This document shows positions 1-8,536 of a DNA stretch of 64,000 bases, one piece after another. Numbering within the stretch: position 1 is the stretch's first letter; every line of letters starts with the position of its first letter. Under the pieces are notes generated by a model, which was not told the DNA's origin, made no database searches, and was given only the letters and a program-made list of their open reading frames with translations. This stretch comes from an uncultured Elusimicrobia bacterium. GTDB lineage: Bacteria > Elusimicrobiota > Elusimicrobia > Elusimicrobiales > UBA9959. Position numbers and translations under genes: made by a program. The stretch spans positions 1 through 64,000 of the forward strand of contig CAIXBR010000046.1 in the NCBI GenBank assembly GCA_903917735.1. Reading direction: 5' to 3'.

Positions 1-44
1 CAATGTGTCCTGTTGCGCGGCTTGTCCTTGTGGCAGTAAGTTCC

Positions 45-74
45 TTGAATTCCACCGGCTCAGTACAGTACACT
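45..74 (+). promoter_or_regulatory. Possible sigma-70 promoter of the aldehyde oxidoreductase operon
   Basis: TTGAAT at 45-50 and TACACT at 69-74 are separated by 18 bp, about 75 bp upstream of the ATG at 150. The assignment rests on hexamer likeness and spacing alone. The rest of 1-149 holds no gene that I can support. Confidence 0.3.
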
Positions 75-149
75 ATGGTTAATCACGAAGATGCGCACTG
101 CGCTGTCAGCAAATGTTGCAATAGCTACTGGCTATCGGGGGAGGTAAAA

Positions 150-1988
150 ATGAAAGGCTGGACTGGATACATATTAAGGGTCAACCTGACCGACAAGACC
201 TGGAAGAAAGAATCCTTCACCGAGGAATTCGCCCAGAAATGGGTAGGCGGCCGCGGCTTCGCCGCTAAAATACTCTTCGACGAACTCAAGCCCGGCATAG
301 ACCCGCTCGGCCCCGAGAACAAACTGGTAGTCGCCCTCGGCCCCATCTCCGGCATCCCCGCCCCCAACACCGGCAAGGCCGTAGTGGCGGCCAAATCACC
401 GCTCACCGGCTTTTACGGCGACGGCAACCTTGGCACCCACGTCTCCAGCCAGCTGCGCCGCGCCGGCTACGACGCCATGATAATAGAGGGCGCCGCCGCG
501 AAGCCCACACTGCTCTACATCGAAGACGATAAGGTGGAATTCCAGAGCGCCGAAGAGATCTGGGGTAAAGGCACCTACGCCACCAACGAATGGATCTACG
601 CCAGGCACCCCAAGAGCACCGGCGTACTCAATATCGGCCAGGCCGGCGAGAACAAGGTCCTATACGCCGTCATCCGCAGCATGGAAGGCCGCGCCGGCGG
701 CAGGCCCGGCATAGGCGCCGTGATGGGCTCCAAACTGCTCAAGGCCATAGTGGTAAAGGGCACGAAAGCCATACCGCAGGAACGCCCCGAAGAGATGAAG
801 CAGATCGGCATCGAAGGCCTTAAGAAAGCCCGCGAGCTGGACCAGAAAAGCGGCTGGTCCAAGCAGAGCACCGACGCGGTGCTGGGCTGGTGTAACGAGG
901 TCAACGGCCTGCCGGTACAGAACATGCGGCATACCTCCCACCCCGAGGCTTACAAGCTGGACGGCGAGCGCCTTAACGACGCCCGCATCACCACCTACGG
1001 CTGCCCCAACTGCACCATGCACTGCGGCATCACCATCCACGACAAGGAAGGCCGCGAATCCGAACTGGACTATGAGAACATCGGCATGCTTGGGCCGAAT
1101 ATCAACGTGTTCGACCTCAAGCAGGTGGGCTCGCTCAACTATTTGTGCGACGATTACGGGCTGGACACCATCTCCGCCGGCGCCGTGCTGGGTTTCTACG
1201 GCGACGCCATAGAGCGCGGCGCGACGTCGGGCGACTTCAAGTTCGGCGACGCCGAAAAGGGCAAGACCTTGCTCTGGGATATAGCCACCCGCAAAGGGGA
1301 GGCCGGCAACCTGCTGGCCGACGGCGCCCTGCGCGCTGCCAAAGTCTACGGCAAGAATTCAGCGGACTACGCCATGCAGGTTAAAGGACTGGAGATGGCC
1401 GCCTATAACTGCAAGTCCATCCCCGGCCAGGCGCTGGCCTTCGGCGTGGCGGCCATCGGCGGCCACCACCGCGAGGCCTGGATCATAACCTTCGAGCTGA
1501 AGTTCAGTAAGCGCGAATCCTACGGCCCCGAGAAGGCGGCCAAGGTTATAGAGCTGCAGCGCATCCGCGGCGGCCTGTTCGAAATGCTGGTGGCCTGCCG
1601 CTTCCCCTGGGTGGAGGTCGGCTACGAACTTGAGAACTATCCCAAGTTCTTTAACGCGTGCACCGGCCTCAACTGGACGCTGAACGACTTCTGGACCGCC
1701 GCGGACCGCAGCTACGCCCTGATAAAGCTGCACTACCTGCGCGAATTCCCCAACGCCACCCGGCGTGACGACTATCCGCCGGCGGTCTGGTTCGACAAGG
1801 CCAACGCCGACGCCGAAGGCCCGCAGAAGGGCGTAGTGCTGGAATACGACAAGTACGACCAGCTCCTTCAGCACTACTACGACCAGCGCGGCTATGACAA
1901 GCGCGGCATACCCACCAGGGAACTGCTGGCTAAGCTGGGACTGGCGGATGAAGCCGCCGAGACCGAAAAATACGCGAAACTTGACTAA
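150..1988 (+). CDS. Aldehyde:ferredoxin oxidoreductase (tungsten-pterin, 4Fe-4S)
   Basis: A 612-residue member of the AOR family, which oxidises aldehydes to carboxylic acids in the cytoplasm and passes electrons to ferredoxin through a tungsten bis-pterin centre. The cluster ligands are visible as C285-x2-C288-x3-C292 plus C483 in a VACRF context, matching the spacing in the Pyrococcus enzyme (288/291/295/494). The N-terminal region has the family glycine-rich GGRGFAAK and the GIPAPNTGK-like block. I chose the ATG at 150 because GAGG at 141-144 precedes it and the length then matches the usual ~605 residues; the open frame before it is not family-like. A MoaD-like carrier gene overlaps its stop by one base, which fits cofactor supply. 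The exact substrate cannot be read from sequence. Confidence 0.9.
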   Translation: MKGWTGYILRVNLTDKTWKKESFTEEFAQKWVGGRGFAAKILFDELKPGIDPLGPENKLVVALGPISGIPAPNTGKAVVAAKSPLTGFYGDGNLGTHVSSQLRRAGYDAMIIEGAAAKPTLLYIEDDKVEFQSAEEIWGKGTYATNEWIYARHPKSTGVLNIGQAGENKVLYAVIRSMEGRAGGRPGIGAVMGSKLLKAIVVKGTKAIPQERPEEMKQIGIEGLKKARELDQKSGWSKQSTDAVLGWCNEVNGLPVQNMRHTSHPEAYKLDGERLNDARITTYGCPNCTMHCGITIHDKEGRESELDYENIGMLGPNINVFDLKQVGSLNYLCDDYGLDTISAGAVLGFYGDAIERGATSGDFKFGDAEKGKTLLWDIATRKGEAGNLLADGALRAAKVYGKNSADYAMQVKGLEMAAYNCKSIPGQALAFGVAAIGGHHREAWIITFELKFSKRESYGPEKAAKVIELQRIRGGLFEMLVACRFPWVEVGYELENYPKFFNACTGLNWTLNDFWTAADRSYALIKLHYLREFPNATRRDDYPPAVWFDKANADAEGPQKGVVLEYDKYDQLLQHYYDQRGYDKRGIPTRELLAKLGLADEAAETEKYAKLD

Positions 1989-2215
1989 TGAAAGTCACCG
2001 TTAAGCTTATAGGCCCGCTTATCTACGAGGGTGGCTTCAGCGAAAAGGCGCTGGCGCTCCCGCGGCCGATGACCGCCGGTGAGCTGTCTGCTTACGTGAA
2101 GATAGACAAGAAACGCCCGACCATCATCACCCGCAACGGGAAGGCGGTGGCGCCGGGCGATAAGCTGGAGGACGGGGACCGCGTGGTGATCTCCCATATC
2201 TATTCCGGCGGTTAA
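1988..2215 (+). CDS. MoaD/ThiS-family sulfur carrier protein
   Basis: A 75-residue ubiquitin-fold protein ending in the double glycine (HIYSGG) that is adenylated and thiocarboxylated in MoaD and ThiS. The ATG overlaps the AOR stop codon (TAATG), so the two are probably translated together. Small MoaD-like genes next to AOR genes are known, and the product is presumed to donate sulfur to the pterin dithiolene of the tungsten cofactor. It would need an E1-like enzyme; a ThiF-family gene lies 1.9 kb downstream on the other strand. A thiamine or tRNA-thiolation role is possible, but the operon favours the cofactor role. Confidence 0.85.
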   Translation: MKVTVKLIGPLIYEGGFSEKALALPRPMTAGELSAYVKIDKKRPTIITRNGKAVAPGDKLEDGDRVVISHIYSGG

Positions 2216-2224
2216 GCCGAACGG

Positions 2225-2255
2225 AAGGCTCCGGTTCATAGCCGGGGCCTTTTAT
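2225..2255 (+). terminator. Intrinsic terminator of the AOR operon
   Basis: A 10-bp stem (2225-2234 with 2242-2251, one G-U pair) with a 7-nt loop is followed by TTTAT. It lies 10 nt past the stop of the sulfur carrier gene and separates it from pilT. Confidence 0.6.
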
Positions 2256-2314
2256 CCGCCCGCGGCGAAATATGCTACATTTGGATATCTTTGAAAAGCG
2301 TTTACAGAGGTGTT

Positions 2315-3733
2315 ATGCCCCAGCTCGACAAACTAATAGATAAACTCCAGCCCGGCCAGGAAATAATCCTTGAGCCCGGCCGTGCGCCGCTCCTCAAGAG
2401 CGAAGTCGGGGCCACACCCATGCTTAGCCAGCAGCTTTCCCTTCCCCAGATCCTGGGCCTTGTGCAGGAGATAGCGCCGGCCGCCAGCCGCGACGGGGTA
2501 GCGCAGAGAAAGCCGATGAAATTCGAATATTCTTCCGGCGCGAAAACCGTCCAGGTAGCCTGTGCCGCGGAAAACGACACAGCGGCGGCAAGGATATCCT
2601 TAAGCGGCGTCCCGCCTTTACAGGCCGGGGCTGAGCAGGAGCCGGCTATTAATCTTCTGCTGCGCAAGATGTGCAAAACAGGAGCTTCGGACCTGCACCT
2701 TACGTCCAGACACCGGCCGATGGTGCGTGTGAACGGCGACATGAAGGAATTCGGCGACGAGCCCGTAATGAACCCCGAACGCCTGGGTGTCATGCTGAAC
2801 GCGATCATGCCCGTCCACAACGCGGTGCAGTTCGAACAGGCGCACGATACCGACTTCGCCTACGAGATAGACGGCCTGGCCAGGTTCCGTGTGAACGTCT
2901 TCATGGACAGGTTCGGCATCGGGGCGGTTTTTCGCCAGATCCCTATCGAGATAGTTACGGCCGAGAAGCTCGGGCTCTCCAAGGAAGTGATCGATCTCTG
3001 TTTCCTTTCGAGGGGCCTTGTGCTGGTGACCGGCCCCACCGGGTCGGGCAAGTCCACCACCCTCTGCGCGCTGATGGACTATATCAACCGCCATCGCAAA
3101 GACCATATCATCACCATCGAGGACCCTATAGAGTTCGTCCACAATAAGAAGAATTGCCTTATAAACCAGCGCGAGGTGCACGTGCATACCAAGTCCTTCT
3201 CGCAGGCCCTGCGCGCCGCGCTGCGCGAGGACCCGGACATAGTGATGGTGGGCGAAATGCGCGACCTGGAGACCATCTCCATAGCCATAGAAACGGCCGA
3301 GACTGGCCACCTGGTTTTCGGGACCCTGCACACCACCACGGCCGCCTCCACGGTGGACCGCATAATAGACCAGTTCCCCGCCGACAGGCAGGGGCAGATA
3401 AGGACCATGCTGTCCACCTCGCTGAAGGCCGTTATTTCCCAGACGCTCTGCAAGAAGATAGGCGGGAGCAGGGTGGCGGCGATGGAGGTGCTGTTCGTGA
3501 ACAGCGCCGTTTCCAACCTTATACGCGAGGGGAAGATCTACCAGATACCCTCCATCATGCAGACCGGCAAAAAGCAGGGCATGACCGTGCTCAACGACGT
3601 GCTCTTTAAATTGGTGACGGATAAACTGGTGGAGCCCGAGGAGGCTTATATAAAGTCCGTGGACAAGCCCGCCTTCGTAGCTATGTTGAAGACAAAAGGG
3701 ATAACGCTGAACCTGCAGGAGATAGAGGAGTAA
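2315..3733 (+). CDS. pilT: PilT-family type IV pilus retraction ATPase
   Basis: A 472-residue hexameric secretion ATPase of the PilT class, which disassembles pili from the cytoplasmic side of the inner membrane and powers twitching. Walker A is GPTGSGKST at residues 240-248; the Asp box contains VGEMRDLET, and the His box reads TLHTTTAASTVDRI. The core starts near residue 115 (LLRKMCKTGASDLHL). The first ~110 residues are an extra N-terminal segment beyond the usual ~345-residue PilT. I chose the ATG at 2315, behind AGAGG at 2305-2309, over an in-frame TTG at 2291. No other type IVa pilus gene is adjacent. PilU is an alternative name. Confidence 0.85.
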   Translation: MPQLDKLIDKLQPGQEIILEPGRAPLLKSEVGATPMLSQQLSLPQILGLVQEIAPAASRDGVAQRKPMKFEYSSGAKTVQVACAAENDTAAARISLSGVPPLQAGAEQEPAINLLLRKMCKTGASDLHLTSRHRPMVRVNGDMKEFGDEPVMNPERLGVMLNAIMPVHNAVQFEQAHDTDFAYEIDGLARFRVNVFMDRFGIGAVFRQIPIEIVTAEKLGLSKEVIDLCFLSRGLVLVTGPTGSGKSTTLCALMDYINRHRKDHIITIEDPIEFVHNKKNCLINQREVHVHTKSFSQALRAALREDPDIVMVGEMRDLETISIAIETAETGHLVFGTLHTTTAASTVDRIIDQFPADRQGQIRTMLSTSLKAVISQTLCKKIGGSRVAAMEVLFVNSAVSNLIREGKIYQIPSIMQTGKKQGMTVLNDVLFKLVTDKLVEPEEAYIKSVDKPAFVAMLKTKGITLNLQEIEE

Positions 3734-3748
3734 GCCGGCTTACCGAAT

Positions 3749-3780
3749 AAAAACCCCGGGCAAAAAACCCGGGGTTTTTA
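3749..3780. terminator. Bidirectional intrinsic terminator
   Basis: A perfect 12-bp stem (3749-3760 with 3768-3779) with a 7-nt loop has A/T tracts on both sides. It can end pilT on the forward strand and ppnP on the reverse strand, and it lies between their convergent stops. Confidence 0.85.
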
Positions 3781-3796
3781 TTTATGGCGGCGCGGC

Positions 3797-4081
3797 TCAG
3801 TCCACGTAGAGGCAGAGGTAGGCGGTGTCTTCGGCCACTTTAAGCTGGAACTTGGCGTTGGGGGGCACGGTAAAGGTAGAGCCCTTGGGGAAATCCTTCC
3901 AGCCGGACTCGCCGGGGAGTTTTACTGTGAGCTTGCCGCTTACCACGGTCATTATTTCCTTCTTGCCTGTGCCGAATTCGTAGTCACCGGCGGCCATCAC
4001 GCCCACCGTGGCGGGGCCGGCGCCGGCCGTGAAGGCTATGGACTTAACTTTGCCGTCGAAATACTCGTTAGTCTTGAACAT
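3797..4081 (-). CDS. ppnP: Pyrimidine/purine nucleoside phosphorylase (cupin fold)
   Basis: A 94-residue single-domain cupin of the PpnP (formerly YaiE/DUF1255) family. Members split purine and pyrimidine nucleosides with phosphate to give the base and ribose-1-phosphate. Family signatures are the N-terminal [13 protein letters not shown], the [18 protein letters not shown] block and the C-terminal YLCLYVD. Length equals the E. coli protein. The start overlaps the end of the thiF-like gene by 14 nt, so it is the last gene of the M32-thiF-ppnP operon. Confidence 0.88.
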   Translation of the reverse strand: MFKTNEYFDGKVKSIAFTAGAGPATVGVMAAGDYEFGTGKKEIMTVVSGKLTVKLPGESGWKDFPKGSTFTVPPNAKFQLKVAEDTAYLCLYVD

Positions 4082-4703
4082 TATTATCCCTCCGGATCTT
4101 CATTAAAAGTTCTACAGCTAAATTCGCCTGCATGTTGGCCACTATGGCCACTCGCGGCGCCATGGGGCTGACGCCGGGCGCGGGTTCGGACACGCCGTCG
4201 CCGCAGATATAGAGGTTCCCCATCCTCCGGGTCTTAAGCCGGGAGTTCTTGCCGTAGCCGGAGAGGCCGGAGGCCGCTATTATGGGCCTGTCGTGGTGCA
4301 TCTGCAGCCAGGCGTTTATCAGCATGCCTTTCTGGTCCGCCTTGTCGAATGCTTCTATGAGAATATCGGCCCCGCCGAAGACTTTTTCTACGCTGCCCTG
4401 ATTTATTTTTATGTCGTGCGCGGAAATTATGGTGAAGGGCGCTATAAGCTTGAGGTTGGCCCGCAGGGCTTTCACTTTGCAGAGGCCTATCTGTTTTACG
4501 GTGTACTGCTGGCGGTTGAGGTTGGAGGGCTCTATCCTGTCGAAGTCTGCGAGTATCAGCCTGCCTACCCCGGCCCGCGCCAGGGAGATGGCCGCGTTGG
4601 AGCCGAGGCCGCCGGCGCCGGCTATGCCAACGGTGGCGGCGCGCAGAACGGCCAGCACCTTGGCGTCATGGCGTGAAAAAATGCCTGCTTCCGGCTTTGT
4701 CAT
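4068..4703 (-). CDS. ThiF/MoeB-family E1-like adenylyltransferase (ThiF family 2 type)
   Basis: A 211-residue E1-like enzyme that would adenylate the C-terminal glycine of a sulfur carrier (ThiS or MoaD). The nucleotide-binding loop GAGGLGSN is near residues 29-36, followed by the acidic [15 protein letters not shown] motif that contacts ATP and Mg. The C-terminal half is short and lacks the paired CxxC zinc motifs of full-length MoeB/ThiF, resembling the short ThiF family-2 proteins. It sits between the M32 peptidase gene (3-nt gap) and ppnP (overlap). It may activate the MoaD-like protein encoded at 1988, but that link is inferred only from proximity. Confidence 0.75.
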   Translation of the reverse strand: MTKPEAGIFSRHDAKVLAVLRAATVGIAGAGGLGSNAAISLARAGVGRLILADFDRIEPSNLNRQQYTVKQIGLCKVKALRANLKLIAPFTIISAHDIKINQGSVEKVFGGADILIEAFDKADQKGMLINAWLQMHHDRPIIAASGLSGYGKNSRLKTRRMGNLYICGDGVSEPAPGVSPMAPRVAIVANMQANLAVELLMKIRRDNNVQD

Positions 4704-4706
4704 TCG

Positions 4707-6212
4707 CTAAAACCCGTAGATCCTGGAATATTTGCTCTTTATATAGTCCAGGAAAGGCTCGACGCGGATGCCTTCGCCGAGCTCGCGCTTTAGCAGCTGC
4801 TCCGGCAGGTATTTGCGGCCCTGCGAGTGGATGTGCTTCCTGAGCCAGCCGAGGATGGGAGCAAACTCGCCGCGCTCAGGCAGTTCTTTCCAGCCGGGCA
4901 CGTCCTTCGTGAGTTTCTCGGCTATCTGGGCCGATATGAGGTTCCCAAGCGAATAAGTGGGGAAATAGCCGATCATTCCATAGGCCCAGTGGATGTCCTG
5001 CAGTATGCCTTCCGAATCCTTCGCGGGCTTTATGCCGAAGTATTCCTGCATTTTGGCGTTCCAGAAGGCGGGGGCGTCCGAAACCTTCAGCCTGCCTTCC
5101 AGCAAGGCCGTCTCTATCTCGAAGCGCAGCATGATGTGCAGGTTGTAATTGACCTCGTCGGACTCCACGCGTATCAGGGACGGGGCCGAGCGGTTGACGG
5201 CGACGAAAAGCTCTTCCGCGTTCACCTTGTCGAACTTGCCGGGGAAGTGTTTGCGGAGGCTCGGCAGCAGCCAGCGGCAGAAGGGGAGCGAGCGGCCGAC
5301 CACGTTCTCCCAGAAGCGCGACTGCGATTCGTGCATGCCGAGGGAAGCGCCGCCGGCCAGCGGGGTGAAGTCGAAATTCTGGGGCGTGCCCTGGCCGTAA
5401 AGCGCGTGGCCGCATTCGTGGATAGAGCCGTAGACGCACGCGGGCAGATAGTCGCGATGCGTGCGCGTGGTTATGCGCACGTCGTTCACCGAGAAGTCGG
5501 TGGTGAACGGGTGGGCGGAGCGGTCCTGGCGGCCGCGGCTGAGGTCGTAGCCCAGGGCGGCGACTATCTCGTTGGCCAGGGCCAGCTGGGCGTCCTCGTC
5601 GAAGTCGCCTTTTACAATGTCGTTGGAGACCGAGCCGGCGCGGGCGTTGATCTCTTTTATTATGGGCTTCAGACCGTCCGCCAGTTTTTTGAAGACGGGC
5701 TCGAGCATGGCCTTGGTGGCGCCCGGCTCATAAAGGTCCAGCAGCGCGTCGTAGGGGGAGGCCTTGTAGCCGAGGTATTCGGCCTTGCGCAGGTTCAGGT
5801 CCAGGATCTTCTGCAGGTGCGGCGCGAAGGCTTTGAAGTCGGAGTTGGCGCGGGCCTTGGTCCAGGCCTCTATGCCCGCCGAGACGGTGCGGGAAAATTC
5901 GCCCACGAATTCGGAGGGGAGTTTCTTGATCTTGTCGTAGTCGCGCTTAGCAGCGCGCAGGTAGGAAGCCTCGAATGAATCCTCGCCCAGGCTCTGGGCC
6001 CAGGAGTAGGCGCCCTCTATGAGGGCTCCGGTCTCGTCAGAGGTGAATTTCACGTGCGCCAGCTCCTCCAGCGCCGAGGTGGAGGCCGCCCTGGCTTCGG
6101 CGCCGCCGGAAGGCATGTAAACCTGCTGGTCCCAGCTGAGCACGGCCGCCGCTGAATTGATGGCCGACACTTCGGAGAGTTTTTTCTTCAGTTCCGCGAA
6201 TTTCTTTTCCAT
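4707..6212 (-). CDS. M32-family metallocarboxypeptidase (carboxypeptidase Taq type)
   Basis: A 501-residue zinc carboxypeptidase that removes C-terminal residues from peptides in the cytoplasm. The zinc motif HECGH is at residues 265-269, and the downstream Glu ligand lies in the GMHESQSRFWEN segment typical of M32. The family DYLPACVYGSIHECGH and EVNYNLHIMLRFEIE blocks are also present, and length matches the ~500-residue norm. A GGGGG run lies just before the ATG as a Shine-Dalgarno. It heads the operon with thiF-like and ppnP genes. Confidence 0.9.
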   Translation of the reverse strand: MEKKFAELKKKLSEVSAINSAAAVLSWDQQVYMPSGGAEARAASTSALEELAHVKFTSDETGALIEGAYSWAQSLGEDSFEASYLRAAKRDYDKIKKLPSEFVGEFSRTVSAGIEAWTKARANSDFKAFAPHLQKILDLNLRKAEYLGYKASPYDALLDLYEPGATKAMLEPVFKKLADGLKPIIKEINARAGSVSNDIVKGDFDEDAQLALANEIVAALGYDLSRGRQDRSAHPFTTDFSVNDVRITTRTHRDYLPACVYGSIHECGHALYGQGTPQNFDFTPLAGGASLGMHESQSRFWENVVGRSLPFCRWLLPSLRKHFPGKFDKVNAEELFVAVNRSAPSLIRVESDEVNYNLHIMLRFEIETALLEGRLKVSDAPAFWNAKMQEYFGIKPAKDSEGILQDIHWAYGMIGYFPTYSLGNLISAQIAEKLTKDVPGWKELPERGEFAPILGWLRKHIHSQGRKYLPEQLLKRELGEGIRVEPFLDYIKSKYSRIYGF

Positions 6213-6251
6213 TGTCCCCCCTGGTAATTGGCAGTTCGCTTAAATGATAGA

Positions 6252-6298
6252 AGAGTTTGAAAGTCGCGGGATCTTTTGGCCCTAAACTCGCAAACTCT
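6252..6298. repeat. Small inverted repeat in the 6213-6328 gap
   Basis: AGAGTTTG at 6252-6259 is inverted as CAAACTCT at 6291-6298 around a 31-nt spacer. It resembles a worn palindromic intergenic repeat. No T-tract follows, so I do not call it a terminator. Confidence 0.4.
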
Positions 6299-6328
6299 CC
6301 AGTTTAAATCGCTTACGGTCTTAAATTC

Positions 6329-6526
6329 TCAGCCGCCGCAGCCGCAGCCGCCGCCGCCGCAGGTATGGCCGCCCGGGTTCATGGGGCAGGTCCCGCCTTC
6401 CGAAGACCCGCCTTTCTTAAGGCCCGGCACTTCATCGGAGACTTTCACCACCTTGCCCAGCTTTTTGTCATAGACATAGCGGCCGGTGGCGGCTTCTTTT
6501 TTTGTTTCTTCTTTATGGTCGGACAT
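6329..6526 (-). CDS. Small protein with Cys/Gly-rich tail
   Basis: A 65-residue hypothetical protein. The first half is charged and hydrophilic with a YVYDKKLGKVVKVS segment. The tail holds five cysteines in a glycine-rich setting (GGTCPMNPGG, HTCGGGGCGCGG), which could bind metal. I do not recognise the family; a zinc-ribbon regulator of the FmdB type is a weak alternative. No Shine-Dalgarno precedes the start, and the gene lies only 16 nt from the tRNA gene, which would be transcribed before it on the same strand. Confidence 0.55.
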   Translation of the reverse strand: MSDHKEETKKEAATGRYVYDKKLGKVVKVSDEVPGLKKGGSSEGGTCPMNPGGHTCGGGGCGCGG

Positions 6527-6542
6527 AGGGAGGTTTTAAAAG

Positions 6543-6617
6543 TGGTGCGCCCGACAGGAATCGAACCTGTATAACTAGCTTCGCAGGCTAGGACTCTATC
6601 CGTTGAGATACGGGCGC
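6543..6617 (-). tRNA. tRNA-Arg, anticodon GCG
   Basis: On the reverse strand the 7-bp acceptor stem pairs 6611-6617 with 6547-6553; A is the discriminator and CCA is encoded at 6543-6545. The T-arm is GGTTCGATTCC. The anticodon stem is CTAGC/GCTAG around the loop CTGCGAA, giving anticodon GCG, which reads CGC and CGU. The 10-25 position of the D-stem is a T-T mismatch. There is no intron. Confidence 0.93.
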
Positions 6618-6691
6618 AGAGACCGAAAGAAACGACTGAAAGAATATTTTATAATTTATATGGAGGGGATAACAACCATATAGGGCCGCGT

Positions 6692-8536
6692 TTACTTTCT
6701 CAGTAGCTTTTTCCACCAGGACTTATCTTCTTCCACCATTTCCGGAAGCTGTTCGAAAACGGGCTGTTCTGTCTGGCTCTTGTAGAGGGGCATGCCCACC
6801 CGGAAGGTGGAGCCGCGGCCCGGATCGCTCTCCAGCGAGATTCTGCCGTTCTGCATTACCACCATGGCCTTGGTGATGGCCAGGCCAAGGCCGGTGCCGC
6901 CGACTTTTTCCCCGGCGGCCACCTGGACGAACTTCTCGAAGACTTTAGCCTGGTCCTCTTTCTTTATGCCGCAGCCGCTGTCCTTCACCGAGAAGAAGAC
7001 GAAGTCGGACAGCGAGTCTTTCCCCGCGTCGGCGGAGATCTCTATGGTGCCGGCCTGGGGGGTGAATTTTATGGAGTTGGAGATGAGGTTGATGAGGACC
7101 TGCACCGTGCGGCGCTTATCCGCGTAGATGCGCGGCAGGCCGGGCTCCGTAATTACTGAAAGGTCAAGGCTCTTCGTGTTGGCCCAGACTCTCATCGCGT
7201 CGGCGGCTTCTTTGGCTATTTCCTCGGCCGAAGTTTCCTCCGGGTGGAACACCAGCTTGCCGGACTGCAGTTTGGAGAAATCCAGGATGTCCGTTATTAT
7301 GGAGTTGAGGCGCTCGGCGTTGCGTATCGCTGTGTTCAGCACGCCGCGGGAGGAGTCGTCCTTGCTGGTGTCGCGGCTGATCATATCAAGGGCCGCCTTG
7401 ATGGAAGTGAGCGGCGAGCGGAGCTCATGCGTCATGTTGGCTATAAAATCCTGCTGCAACTGCTCCACCTGTTTTAGTTTTACGGTGTAGGTGGGGATGG
7501 AGACCGAGCCCACTATCTTGCCTTCCTCGTTCTGGATGATGGCCGTGGCTTTTTTTACCGTATCCGCCAGGGCTGAAGGACGCAGGTTTTCCATCTCTTT
7601 GGAAATATCGTCCTTATTCTCCGACCTTATTTCCTTGGCCAGCGATACAACCTGGCTTTCCAGCTCGGACAGGTCCATTATTTTCTTACCGGAGAGTTCC
7701 GAAAGTGGCCTGCCGGAGATGGCTTCCGCCTGCGGGTTCATCATCAGGATCCTGCCTTCTTTGTCCACCACCACCACGCCGTCGGCCATGCTGGTCATGA
7801 CCGATTCCATGCGCGCCATGTCGTTCTCGACTTTCTTTTTTTCGTGGTGAACTTCCACTAAGGCTTTTTTTACCTCTTTCTCCATCTCCTCCTTGAATTT
7901 GGCGATGAAGATATCCATTATCCGCCGCTGTTCGGCCGGATCCGAGGTGACACGGCCGACCACGGTGGCGATGGCCGTCTCAAGGCCCTGGGCCGAGATC
8001 TTTTCGGCAATCTTTTCCGCGGGTTCCCGGACCGGGGCTAAAACTGCCAGGGTCGGGGCTGAAACTGCCTGGGCCGGGGCAGGCGCGGTCTGGGGGCCGT
8101 CGGAAGCGTCCACCTTGGAGTAGACGGACTCGTTAAGCGTTATTCTTTCAATGCCCCGCTCTTTAAGGAATGCCTTGGCCTCGCCTTTGTGGGCCTGCAT
8201 CTGGCATAAGGCCAGCAGGTCGCCGCCCGAGGCGCCTTTAGCGAAGGTGATGGTCTGTATGCGGAATTTCGAGAAGAGGTTCTTAAGGGAATTAGGCAGT
8301 TTGTCGGCGGTGATCAACTGCACGCCGTTGACCAGCAGCTTGTCGGTGTCCAGGGTCAGCGAAAAATCCCCGCCGCCAAGAGCGTCGGAGATCTGCCTGA
8401 GCAGAGCCTGGCCTTCCTCGAGAGCCAACTTCACCTGCGGGTGGTCCGGCTTATACAGGTTTATCTGCACCAGAGCGCGGGTCAGGATCTTGAGGAAGTT
8501 GAACCAAAGCAGTTTCTGGTCGGGCGTTTCGCTCAT
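6692..8536 (-). CDS. Soluble PAS-domain sensor histidine kinase
   Basis: A 614-residue kinase without membrane segments. Residues 1-140 form an N-terminal domain with a YKPDHPQV start and a KLLVNGVQL strand, of a kind also seen in front of HD-GYP or kinase modules in other bacteria. A helical linker, a PAS domain (MADGVVVVDKEGRILMMN) and a HisKA domain follow, with the phospho-acceptor H370 in NMTHELRSPL. The ATPase domain has the N box NLISNSIKFTP, DSGCGI and GGTGLGLAI. It overlaps the upstream sugar dehydrogenase gene by 4 nt (ATGA), so the two are co-translated. No response regulator gene is adjacent. Confidence 0.88.
   Translation of the reverse strand: MSETPDQKLLWFNFLKILTRALVQINLYKPDHPQVKLALEEGQALLRQISDALGGGDFSLTLDTDKLLVNGVQLITADKLPNSLKNLFSKFRIQTITFAKGASGGDLLALCQMQAHKGEAKAFLKERGIERITLNESVYSKVDASDGPQTAPAPAQAVSAPTLAVLAPVREPAEKIAEKISAQGLETAIATVVGRVTSDPAEQRRIMDIFIAKFKEEMEKEVKKALVEVHHEKKKVENDMARMESVMTSMADGVVVVDKEGRILMMNPQAEAISGRPLSELSGKKIMDLSELESQVVSLAKEIRSENKDDISKEMENLRPSALADTVKKATAIIQNEEGKIVGSVSIPTYTVKLKQVEQLQQDFIANMTHELRSPLTSIKAALDMISRDTSKDDSSRGVLNTAIRNAERLNSIITDILDFSKLQSGKLVFHPEETSAEEIAKEAADAMRVWANTKSLDLSVITEPGLPRIYADKRRTVQVLINLISNSIKFTPQAGTIEISADAGKDSLSDFVFFSVKDSGCGIKKEDQAKVFEKFVQVAAGEKVGGTGLGLAITKAMVVMQNGRISLESDPGRGSTFRVGMPLYKSQTEQPVFEQLPEMVEEDKSWWKKLLRK

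Noticed and set aside
3-149. In-frame extension of the AOR gene to the window start
   Set aside because: The added 49 residues do not fit the family, and a Shine-Dalgarno with ATG lies at 141-152.
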